Shown in pieces: positions 24,490 through 31,865 of a stretch of 39,358 bases of DNA. The stretch spans positions 1 to 39,358 of the forward strand of contig CALHGX010000037.1 of the NCBI GenBank assembly GCA_938031185.1, written 5' to 3'. The stretch is from an uncultured bacterium. GTDB taxonomy: Bacteria > Verrucomicrobiota > Kiritimatiellia > CAIKKV01 > CALHGX01. The position numbers and the translations under genes were made by a program. Numbering within the stretch: position 1 is the stretch's first letter; each line of letters opens with the position of its first letter. Below the pieces are notes generated by a model. The model was not told where the DNA came from. It did no database searches and saw only the letters and a list, made by a program, of their open reading frames with translations.

Positions 24490-24860
24490 CCGATCGTTTT
24501 TGGAAACAGGTGGCGGCGGCCGTCTTCCTCATCGGCATGGACGCGGCCATCAGTCTGCCGATCATGGGCGCGACATACCGGCCGTTCAGTTGGATGTCCA
24601 TCGCCCCGGCGGATGCGGCCACGCTCTACCCCGTGATACGGAACGTGTCGTTCGCGGACGGACAGCCGACGTTGTCGGTGGAGGTGTCTGCCGGCGCGCG
24701 CGTGGTTTTGCAGCGCAGCACAAACTTGCTCGATGAGGCCGGATGGCGAGACGTAACGTCCGCCACCGCCGCGGATCAGGTCATTCTGCTGATCGACACC
24801 AACCCCGTCAGTCGCTCGGTGTTTTACCGCGTGAGACAACTTCTCGGCGAAAGTCCGTGA
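24477..24860 (+). CDS. Small exported or membrane-anchored protein with an STNL...FYRV module
   Basis: A 127-aa protein from ATG 24477, preceded by a strong GGAGGGG 3-9 bases upstream; a longer frame from 24411 is less likely. The N-terminal hydrophobic stretch (QVAAAVFLIGMDAAISLPIM) is a signal peptide or anchor. The mature part holds PVIRNVSFADGQPTLSVEV, then VVLQRSTNLLDEAGWRDVTS and SVFYRVRQL. This STNL...W...FYRV pattern is a small beta module common at the ends of exported proteins in Verrucomicrobiota-like bacteria. Here it stands nearly alone. Its stop overlaps the GTG start of the second synthase subunit (GTGA), so the two are translationally coupled. Function unknown; exported location is likely. 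Confidence 0.72.
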   Translation: MRRIADRFWKQVAAAVFLIGMDAAISLPIMGATYRPFSWMSIAPADAATLYPVIRNVSFADGQPTLSVEVSAGARVVLQRSTNLLDEAGWRDVTSATAADQVILLIDTNPVSRSVFYRVRQLLGESP

Positions 24861-27800
24861 GCGCACAAGGGCAAGACATTGCCATCATCGGAATGGCGGG
24901 CCTCTACCCCGGCGCGCCAACCCTCGCGCGGCTTTGGAGCAACATCCTGGCGAGGGTCGAGGCCGTCACCGACGCGCCGGAAAGCTGGAACGCGGCGCGC
25001 TTTCACAATCCTGCCGCGGACGGGAACGACAACACCCACACCTATTGCCGACGCGGCGGGTTTATCGAGCCGTTCGCGGAGTTCGATCCCATGGAGTTCG
25101 GCATCATGCCCAGCTCCGTGGACGGCAGCGATCCGGGGCAGTTTCTGACGTTGCGTGTGGCGCGAGAAGCGCTGGCTGACGCAGGCTATCTGAAGCGGCC
25201 GTTCGACCGGCGGCGGGTCGGCGTGATCGTCGGACACGGCAGTTACCCGCATCGAGGTATGACGGCCAGCGGCGCCCATGGCGAAGCCGAACGGTTTGTC
25301 GAACTGCTCCGCGACGCGGTTCCCGAACTTCCGGCCACGGTCATGGACGAACTGGCGCGCCGCCTCAAGAGCCGTCTGCCCCCGTTCACGCCGGACACCT
25401 GCCCGGGCCTGATTTCCAACGTCCTGTCGGGGCGCATCGCCAATCGGCTCGATCTCATGGGGCCGAACTACCTGGTGGATGCCGCCTGCGCATCGTCGCT
25501 CATCGCGTTGGACGCCGGAATCCGGGAACTGCAAAGCGGCCGCTGCGACATGATGCTGGTGGGCGGCGCGCAAGAAAACACCAACGCGGGCGTGTTCATC
25601 GTCTTTTCGATGCTCGGCGCACTGTCGAAGCGCGGCCGATTGAGGCCCTTCGACAAGAACGCCGACGGCACCCTTCTGGGAGAAGGCATCGGATTTGCCG
25701 TCATCAAACGACTGGCGGACGCCGAGCGCGACGGCGATCGAGTCTATGCCGTCATCAAGGGCCTGGGAATATCCAGCGACGGACAGGGCCAGGCGTTTCT
25801 CGTCCCGAGACTGGAGGGGGAAGTGACGGCCATGAAGCGCGCTTATGCGTCCGCCGGCCTGCCGCCGTCGTCGGTGGGCCTGGTCGAAGCCCACGGCACC
25901 GGCACCGCCGTGGGCGACCGCACCGAAGTGCAGGCGATGACGCAAGTCTTTGGCGGCCGTGACGGCCGCCTGCCGCGGTGCGCCGTAGGCTCGGTCAAGT
26001 CCATGATCAGTCACACCATTCCGGCGTCCGGCATGGCCGGCATTTTCAAGACGGCTCTGGCTCTCTATCACAAGATCCTGCCGCCGACGTTGTGCGACGA
26101 ACCTAATCCCGATCTGGGTCTCGAGAACAGCGCGATCTACATCAATACGGAAACGCGCCCCTGGATTCACGGCTCATCGCATCCCCGGCGCGCCGGGGTC
26201 AGCGCGTTTGGCTTCGGCGGCATCAACAGCCATGTGGTGCTCGAGGAGCACCGCCCGTCGCGGCCCGGTTCCGCAGACACGCTGCTGCGCGAGTGGCCGT
26301 GCGAATTGATCGTGCTGCGCGGGGCTTCGCGCGACGAGGTCCGGGATCGCGCGCGGCGCCTGCGCCGTCGTCTGGAGCGGGAGCCGGAGGCCGCGCTGCG
26401 CGACATTGCCTTCACGCTTAATGTCGGCGCCGCGCCGGCGACGGCGGTGTGTCTGGCCATCGTGGCCGACCACGTCGCGGACCTGACCTCCAAGCTCGAC
26501 ACCGCGACGACGGCATTGGCCGAGAGCGCGCGAACAACCGTCCACAACCGCGCCGGCATCTATTACACCGACAAGCCTCTGGCGCGCGATGGGACCGTGG
26601 CCTTTCTACTGCCCGGCGAAGGAGCGCAGTATGCCGGCATGTTGAGCGAGCTTTGCATGCATTTCGACGAAGTGCGCCGCTGGTTCGACCGCGCGGACCG
26701 CGCGTTCGCGGAGCGCGGACGCGAACCGCTGCCCAGCCGGATCGTGTTCCCTCCCCCGCATCTGTCTCCCGAGGAGCGGCGCAGCGTGGAGGCCGCGCTC
26801 TGGAGCATGGAATACGCGCTGCCGCTGGTCACCGCCGCCGACAGTGCGCTCTACCATCTGCTGCTGGTGCTGGGCGTGCGGCCCCAAGCCATTGCCGGCC
26901 ACAGCACGGCGCAGGATCTGGCGCTGGAAGCGGCGGCGTTCGCCGACCGCGTCACGCCGGACAACGTCATGGATCAGCCGGTGATCGAAGACCGCGTGAT
27001 CGAACAATGGGTGCGGGACCTGGTGCCGCCGGCGCGCCTTCTTTCGGTTGGGGCGTCCGACCCGGCGCGGGTGGCCGCGTTGGCCGCCGACAGCGGCGGC
27101 GAACTGTTCGTTGCGATGGACAACTGTCCGAACCAGATCGTTCTTTGCGGCGGGGCGGACGCGATCGAAAAGGCCCGAGCCGCGTTGGAAGCCGAAGGCG
27201 CGCTGTGCCGGTTCCTGCCCTTCGATCGCGGCTATCACACCCCGATGTACCGCCCCATTTGCGAGCGGCTGGCCGAAACCGCCGGAACCTACGAGGACCG
27301 TATTCCCCGGATTCCGATGTACTGCACCACGACGGGACAGCGCCTGCCCGAAGACCCCGCCGCCATTCGACGCATCATGATTGACCAGTGGGCCGACCCT
27401 ATCCGCTTCCGGGAGACGATAGAGCGCATGTACGCGGACGGCGCGCGGGTGTTTGTGGAAGTCGGCCCGCGCGGCAATCTGACGGGTTTTGTGGACGACA
27501 TTCTCGCGGGGCGGGAATACGCCGCCGTCCCCTGCGATCTGCCCTCGCGTGCCGGCTTGCGGCAACTGCACCACGCCCTGGCACTGCTCTGCACGCACGG
27601 CGTCCCGGTCAATCTTGACCGGCTCTATGCGGGGCGCGGGTGCGTCCGGCTGTCGCCGGACGAAGACGCGGCGATGCCCGCTGCTCCCGCGTCGCGCCGC
27701 CGGCCGTTGAAACTCAAGATGGATATTCCCCTGATAACGCTCGACGAGGCGGATCGCCGAACGCTGCGCTCCGCCCTGGCCGCCGCGCTGGGCGGCGCGG

Positions 27801-27952
27801 CTTCCGGGCCGGCATCGGGTCCGTCTTCGGATGCGCTTGCGCCGCGGCCTGACGATCCGCTTCTGCAGGCTCACCTCCGCGCGATGGAGCGGTTCGCGGC
27901 GGCGCACGAAGAAGTCATGCGGGCCACGCTCGGTTTTGATCCGATCAACTAA
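24857..27952 (+). CDS. Second synthase subunit: ketosynthase plus divergent acyltransferase (PfaB-like layout)
   Basis: 1031 aa from GTG 24857, chosen because it overlaps the previous stop and begins immediately before the KS strand (QDIAIIGMAGLYPGA). The ketosynthase (~5-450) is complete: Cys211 in DAACASS, His346 in VEAHGTGT, His386 in MISHTIP. The AT-like domain (~580-900) has PGEGAQY in place of PGQGSQ, nucleophile Ser683 in GHSTAQD where GHSxG is normal, and His794 in GYHTPMY. The C-terminus (~1000-1031) is a helix, LRAMERFAAAHEEVMRATL, resembling the pre-ACP linker of the large synthase, but no ACP follows. It must therefore act on carrier domains in trans. It parallels the KS-AT half of the large synthase along its length. 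A role in priming, extension or chain transfer is inferred. Confidence 0.92.
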   Translation: MSAQGQDIAIIGMAGLYPGAPTLARLWSNILARVEAVTDAPESWNAARFHNPAADGNDNTHTYCRRGGFIEPFAEFDPMEFGIMPSSVDGSDPGQFLTLRVAREALADAGYLKRPFDRRRVGVIVGHGSYPHRGMTASGAHGEAERFVELLRDAVPELPATVMDELARRLKSRLPPFTPDTCPGLISNVLSGRIANRLDLMGPNYLVDAACASSLIALDAGIRELQSGRCDMMLVGGAQENTNAGVFIVFSMLGALSKRGRLRPFDKNADGTLLGEGIGFAVIKRLADAERDGDRVYAVIKGLGISSDGQGQAFLVPRLEGEVTAMKRAYASAGLPPSSVGLVEAHGTGTAVGDRTEVQAMTQVFGGRDGRLPRCAVGSVKSMISHTIPASGMAGIFKTALALYHKILPPTLCDEPNPDLGLENSAIYINTETRPWIHGSSHPRRAGVSAFGFGGINSHVVLEEHRPSRPGSADTLLREWPCELIVLRGASRDEVRDRARRLRRRLEREPEAALRDIAFTLNVGAAPATAVCLAIVADHVADLTSKLDTATTALAESARTTVHNRAGIYYTDKPLARDGTVAFLLPGEGAQYAGMLSELCMHFDEVRRWFDRADRAFAERGREPLPSRIVFPPPHLSPEERRSVEAALWSMEYALPLVTAADSALYHLLLVLGVRPQAIAGHSTAQDLALEAAAFADRVTPDNVMDQPVIEDRVIEQWVRDLVPPARLLSVGASDPARVAALAADSGGELFVAMDNCPNQIVLCGGADAIEKARAALEAEGALCRFLPFDRGYHTPMYRPICERLAETAGTYEDRIPRIPMYCTTTGQRLPEDPAAIRRIMIDQWADPIRFRETIERMYADGARVFVEVGPRGNLTGFVDDILAGREYAAVPCDLPSRAGLRQLHHALALLCTHGVPVNLDRLYAGRGCVRLSPDEDAAMPAAPASRRRPLKLKMDIPLITLDEADRRTLRSALAAALGGAASGPASGPSSDALAPRPDDPLLQAHLRAMERFAAAHEEVMRATLGFDPIN

Positions 27953-28132
27953 TCGAGAAGTTATTCGGCCCTTTTCGAATTGCCATCGAGCCCTTCTACC
28001 TTGCGCCTCGTCAATCGAAGGGAAGGAGGTGGCGCCGGGACACCAAGAGCGCGGCAACAGGGCGACGGACGGGAAGGGTAATCGCGGGATTGATCGGAAA
28101 CACGACGAGCAACGCAAGAAAGGATGTCAAGA

Positions 28133-29650
28133 ATGAATCGGCGAAGGATGCACGGAGTGATGGCGGCGGGATGCGCGGGCGCGCTGGCGCTCGCGGCGGC
28201 GACGGCGGAAGCGGGTCCGAAGTATGTCTTTTTCTTCCTGGGCGACGGCATGTCCGCGTCGCAGATCCAGGCGACGGAGGCGTACCTGGCGAAAGTGAAC
28301 GGCGGATCGGAAACCGATCCGAATGTGCTGGCGATGAACCGGCTGACGATGCACGGCGGCGCGTATCTGGGCATGCAGACAACGTACGACGACGGGTCGC
28401 TGTGCACCGATTCGGCGTCGGCCGGAACGGCGTTCGCATGCGGCACGAAAACGAAAAACGGCGTCATCGGCATGAACACCGGCTGCACGACAAGTTACTA
28501 CAGCGTGGCACACGCGGCGCAGCACTTCGGCAAAAAGGTCGGCATTGTGACGAGCGTTTCGCTGGATCACGCCACGCCGGCCTCGTATTGGGCAAGCGTG
28601 CCGAGCCGCAACCACATGAATAATATTGCGTACCAGTTCACGCGCACCGGCTTCAATTTCCTCGGCGGCGGCGGGTTCGCTTCGCCCACGGGGCCAAAGA
28701 CGACCGGCGACACGTCCTACAACATCTGGAACGAGCTGGCGAGCCAGGGCTATACCGTGCTGTCGAACCGGACGGACATTATGGCGCTATCCGCGACGCC
28801 GATGGATAAAGTGGTCTGCATCAACCCCTGGCTGCAGGACTCGGCCGCAATGCCGTATGCGATCGACACCCCGACCGGCAACGTCACGCTGGCGGAAATG
28901 ACGCAGGTGGCGATCGACTGCCTCAAGGGGCATCCCGGCGGGTTCTTCATCGTGGTCGAGGGCGGCAAGATTGACTGGGCCTGCCACGCCAACGACGCCG
29001 TGGCCGCGATCAAGGACATGCTGGCGTTCGACAGCGCCGTCGCCGTGGCGGCCGACTTCTGGGCGCAGTACCCGGACGATACGCTCGTGATCGTCACCGG
29101 CGACCACGAGACCGGCGGCATGGCCATCGGCAACGCGCGGCTCGGCTACGGCGCTAACTACGCCGTGCTGACGAACCAGATATGCAGCTTCCAGTACTTC
29201 GGCGCCAATCAGTGGCCGGCCTACAAGGCCAACAACCCCACGAACGGCCAGACCATGGCGACGATGAACATCGAGGACGAGGCCGATGGAGAAGCCAAGG
29301 CGCTCTTCGAGACCTGCTTCGGCCTGGTCTGGACCAACCTCAACGCCTTCGACAAGGAGCGGCTTGAGAACGCCTACGACAAGTCGCTCAAGCTGGGATC
29401 CCCGAACACGGCTTTGGAGGACTCGATCCTCTACGGCGGCTACGATCCCATGGTCGTGACGCTCACGCACATCGTCAACGAGCAGGCCGGCATCGGCTGG
29501 ACCTCCTACGCTCACACCGGGCAGCCGGTTCCGGTCATCGCACACGGTCCGGGCGCGTGGCGCTTCGGCGGGTTCTACGACAACACGGACATCGCCAAGA
29601 AGATTGCGGCGATTCTGGGCTATACAGGGACGCTTCCGGTGGCGAAGTAA
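28133..29650 (+). CDS. Exported alkaline phosphatase
   Basis: 505 aa from ATG 28133, preceded by AAGAAAGGA at good spacing. The signal peptide is MNRRRMHGVMAAGCAGALAL, cleaved near AEA. All family landmarks are present: metal ligand Asp38 in FFLGDGMS, catalytic Ser94 in CTDSASAGTA, Asp145/His146 in SLDHATPASYW, EGGKIDWACHAND, TGDHETGG and a late His in SYAHTGQPVPV. It should hydrolyse phosphomonoesters in the periplasm or outside the cell using two zinc ions and probably one magnesium. It is close to 180 bp after the second synthase gene and has its own terminator, so it is probably transcribed alone. I saw no PHO-box-like direct repeats upstream, so phosphate control is unsupported by sequence. 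Confidence 0.96.
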   Translation: MNRRRMHGVMAAGCAGALALAAATAEAGPKYVFFFLGDGMSASQIQATEAYLAKVNGGSETDPNVLAMNRLTMHGGAYLGMQTTYDDGSLCTDSASAGTAFACGTKTKNGVIGMNTGCTTSYYSVAHAAQHFGKKVGIVTSVSLDHATPASYWASVPSRNHMNNIAYQFTRTGFNFLGGGGFASPTGPKTTGDTSYNIWNELASQGYTVLSNRTDIMALSATPMDKVVCINPWLQDSAAMPYAIDTPTGNVTLAEMTQVAIDCLKGHPGGFFIVVEGGKIDWACHANDAVAAIKDMLAFDSAVAVAADFWAQYPDDTLVIVTGDHETGGMAIGNARLGYGANYAVLTNQICSFQYFGANQWPAYKANNPTNGQTMATMNIEDEADGEAKALFETCFGLVWTNLNAFDKERLENAYDKSLKLGSPNTALEDSILYGGYDPMVVTLTHIVNEQAGIGWTSYAHTGQPVPVIAHGPGAWRFGGFYDNTDIAKKIAAILGYTGTLPVAK

Positions 29651-29674
29651 AGTCCGAGCCGTCCCGAATCGTCG

Positions 29675-29710
29675 AGGCCGGAGCGGCCACAAGACTGCTC
29701 CGGCCTTTTT
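29675..29710 (+). terminator. Intrinsic terminator of the alkaline phosphatase gene
   Basis: A 10-bp stem (AGGCCGGAGC at 29675-29684 with GCTCCGGCCT at 29697-29706) has a 12-nt loop. It is followed by T residues to 29710 and lies 25 bp after the phosphatase stop. Confidence 0.92.
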
Positions 29711-29796
29711 CCATTGGACGGGGGAACAATGGACGAAAAGCGGAAAAAGACCCGAAGATTGAAATGCGTTGATGCCGGATGCGGGAGGTGCGCTTC

Positions 29797-30930
29797 ATGC
29801 CGAAGGTCTGGGCTCGTCGTGACCTTGTCTTCCTGGGGCTCGTGCTGACGACCTGCGTCGCCCTATCGGCATTCGAACCGTTTCCGGTGCCGCACGTGCC
29901 GCATCACGCTCCGTTTCGACATCGGGGGCGGGTGACGGCAACCGACAACAGCCATGTGCGCACCAACCTGATCGTCAAGACCCAGACGCAGTTCCTGACC
30001 GTGGAGCTGACCGCCGGCCCGCATAGGGGCGCCGTGCTGCCCGTGGAGAATTTCCTGACCGGCAAACTGGAATTGGACGAGTTTTACGAACCGGGCGACT
30101 GTGTGCTGGTCGAGTATCGTCTCGCGGACGGGAAACCCGCCCATCCGGTGGCGCGCGGTCATTACCGGTTGCGTGCGCAAGGATTCCTGACACTGCTCTT
30201 CGCCGGCTTGCTGGTTTTGCTTGCCGGGCCCATGGGTCTGAAAGCGCTGCTTTCCTTCGCGTTCACCGCGCTCATGCTCTGGCGGGTTTTCTTCCCGGCC
30301 CTGCTTCGGGGCATCCACCCCATCCCGATGGGGTTGGCCGTGGTGGCGCTGCTGACGGCCGCGATCGCCTTCTCCGTCGGCGGCCTGACGCGGCGCGGGC
30401 TGGCCGCCTTCGCCGGCTCCATGCTTGGGCTAATCCTGACGGCGGCGCTGGCGGTGCGCTTCGCCGCCATCTTTCGCCTGCACGGCGCCATTGCGCCGTT
30501 TGCCGAAACGCTGCTGTACTCGGGGTACCTGAATCTCAATCTGACCCATGTCTTCGTGGCCAGCGTCTTTGTGGGATCCTCGGGCGCGGTCATGGATCTG
30601 GCGATGGACATCGCCGTGGCGATGGAGGAGGTGCAACTAAAGAAACCCAACATCGGAATATGGGAACATCTGCGGTCCGGCCTGCGCATCGGGCGGGCGG
30701 TGCTGGGCACCATGACCACGACGCTGCTGCTGGCCTACACCGGCAGCCACATCACCATGTTCATGTTCTTCATGAGCCGAGGCCTGCCGCTCGACCGCAT
30801 CCTGAACATCCCGATGGTGGCCGCGGAAATCCTCAATATCCTGGCGGGCAGTTTCGGCCTGGCCACGGTCGCGCCGTTCACAGCTCTCATGGCTGCGGCT
30901 TTATTCCGCAGGCGGCGCGCATCCGCATAG
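29797..30930 (+). CDS. YibE/F family membrane protein
   Basis: 377 aa from ATG 29797, which has GGGAGGTG 6-13 bases upstream; ATG 29779 is in frame but less well placed. An N-terminal helix (DLVFLGLVLTTCVALSAF) is followed by an extracytoplasmic domain of ~110 residues (HRGRVTATDNS; LTAGPHRGAVLPVENFLTG). Then come about seven helices with the family patterns RAQGFLTLLFAGLLVLLAGP, VFVGSSGAVMDLAMDIAVAM and GRAVLGTMTTTLLLAYTGSH. It matches YibE/F-like proteins, whose biochemical function is not established. It follows the phosphatase terminator, so it needs its own promoter within 29711-29796. It ends 21 bp from the convergent gene. Confidence 0.88.
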   Translation: MPKVWARRDLVFLGLVLTTCVALSAFEPFPVPHVPHHAPFRHRGRVTATDNSHVRTNLIVKTQTQFLTVELTAGPHRGAVLPVENFLTGKLELDEFYEPGDCVLVEYRLADGKPAHPVARGHYRLRAQGFLTLLFAGLLVLLAGPMGLKALLSFAFTALMLWRVFFPALLRGIHPIPMGLAVVALLTAAIAFSVGGLTRRGLAAFAGSMLGLILTAALAVRFAAIFRLHGAIAPFAETLLYSGYLNLNLTHVFVASVFVGSSGAVMDLAMDIAVAMEEVQLKKPNIGIWEHLRSGLRIGRAVLGTMTTTLLLAYTGSHITMFMFFMSRGLPLDRILNIPMVAAEILNILAGSFGLATVAPFTALMAAALFRRRRASA

Positions 30931-30951
30931 CGGTCTCGGGCATAGGGACTG

Positions 30952-31524
30952 TCACGCCGGATGCAGATCTTCGCGCGGTCCTCGGACGCCCTCCGCCAAC
31001 AGCGCCCGCAAGCGCATACAGCGTTCGAGATGACGTACATGTCGTTTCTCAAGCTGGAGCAGTTCTCGGTTCGCGAACAAGTTGCGGCCCGCGTTTAGCA
31101 AACGCGTCTTCATCTCGACGAGCTGCACGGCCAGAGCGTTGGCCTGTTCTAGCTCACGGCGCTCCGCCTCCTTCAGCTTGTTCGAGTCGTTGGACGCAGA
31201 GGGAATGATCGAAGAGATGTCGGCCGCGGGAGTCGGCGGATCACCGATACCCGCAAGGGGGGGTATCGCAGTGGCCTGTCTGTCGGTGCGGCTTGAACGG
31301 CGGCGGGATTGGCGTGGCGGTTGGGCGGCCGCATACTGCCGATACACGTTCTCTATGGCTTCCTTGTCGGCCGCGCGCACATGGATGTGCCGGCCTCCTT
31401 CAGCGCGACGAACGACAAACCGTTGGCCGGGACGTCCATGGGAAAAAAAAGCGATCGGCACACGGGTTGCTCCGATCCGCAGGCCGCTCCGCGACACCCT
31501 TTGCAGCAGCGTTGGCTTGCTCAT
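30952..31524 (-). CDS. Protein of unknown function: FFxHxxPGxRFVV domain (copy B) plus C-terminal coiled coil
   Basis: 190 aa from ATG 31524, with AGGAG 7 bases upstream. Residues 7-65 are the same domain as in the 24175 gene (RVPIAFFSHGRPGQRFVV, IHVRAADKEAIENVYRQYA). Residues ~66-110 are low-complexity, rich in Arg, Pro and Ser. Residues ~115-190 are strongly helical and coiled-coil-like (LKEAERRELEQANALAVQLV; NRELLQLEKRHVRHLERCM). No signal peptide or membrane segment, so it is probably cytoplasmic. I do not recognise the family. The modular build, domain plus linker plus coiled coil against domain plus basic tail in copy A, suggests a portable binding domain with variable tails. It is transcribed alone, convergent with the YibE/F gene. 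Confidence 0.78.
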   Translation of the reverse strand: MSKPTLLQRVSRSGLRIGATRVPIAFFSHGRPGQRFVVRRAEGGRHIHVRAADKEAIENVYRQYAAAQPPRQSRRRSSRTDRQATAIPPLAGIGDPPTPAADISSIIPSASNDSNKLKEAERRELEQANALAVQLVEMKTRLLNAGRNLFANRELLQLEKRHVRHLERCMRLRALLAEGVRGPREDLHPA

Positions 31525-31865
31525 GAGAGATCTCCTGCTTCTTGTTTGCAGGACACGAAAGAGAAGCCGTGTCAGCAGTGCATCATGGAAGGGCAAAGAA
31601 TCGGTCAGCGTTCCGTCGCCGGGGCGTCGGATTGGTCGCCGCGCCGTGTGGCGGCCATCGGGTTTGGCTCGGTTACGAAAGACTCCAGCGCTGTGCGCGG
31701 GGGCATCGATTTGGCCCGTCAGGACGCGATCGCCTAATCGAATTTTGTTTGGCAGTACATTCTTTGCTCACATTGTTCCTGGATTATGCGCGGCGTTTTT
31801 GTGAGAGGCCGGCGGGTTGATGAATCGCGTGGCGGAGTAGGCCGCAACCTACAGGGGGGGGAGGT
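31525..31865. other. Divergent intergenic region upstream of the giant exported protein
   Basis: These 341 bp separate copy B of the unknown domain from the giant gene. A 50-codon frame at 31587-31737 has no Shine-Dalgarno and no recognisable content, so I do not call it. The segment 31740-31800 is clearly AT-richer than its surroundings (GAATTTTGTTTGGCAGTAC and onward) and is the likeliest promoter area for the giant gene, but no clean -35/-10 pair stands out. A run of eight G then AGGT ends directly before ATG 31866. Confidence 0.35.

Noticed and set aside
27953-28132. A PHO-box-type operator upstream of the alkaline phosphatase
   Set aside because: I looked for spaced CTGTCAT-like direct repeats and saw none, so phosphate control is not claimed from sequence.
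31587-31737. A 50-codon plus-strand frame in the intergenic region before the giant gene
   Set aside because: It has no Shine-Dalgarno, no recognisable motif and no hydrophobic or repeat pattern. It is not distinguishable from chance.
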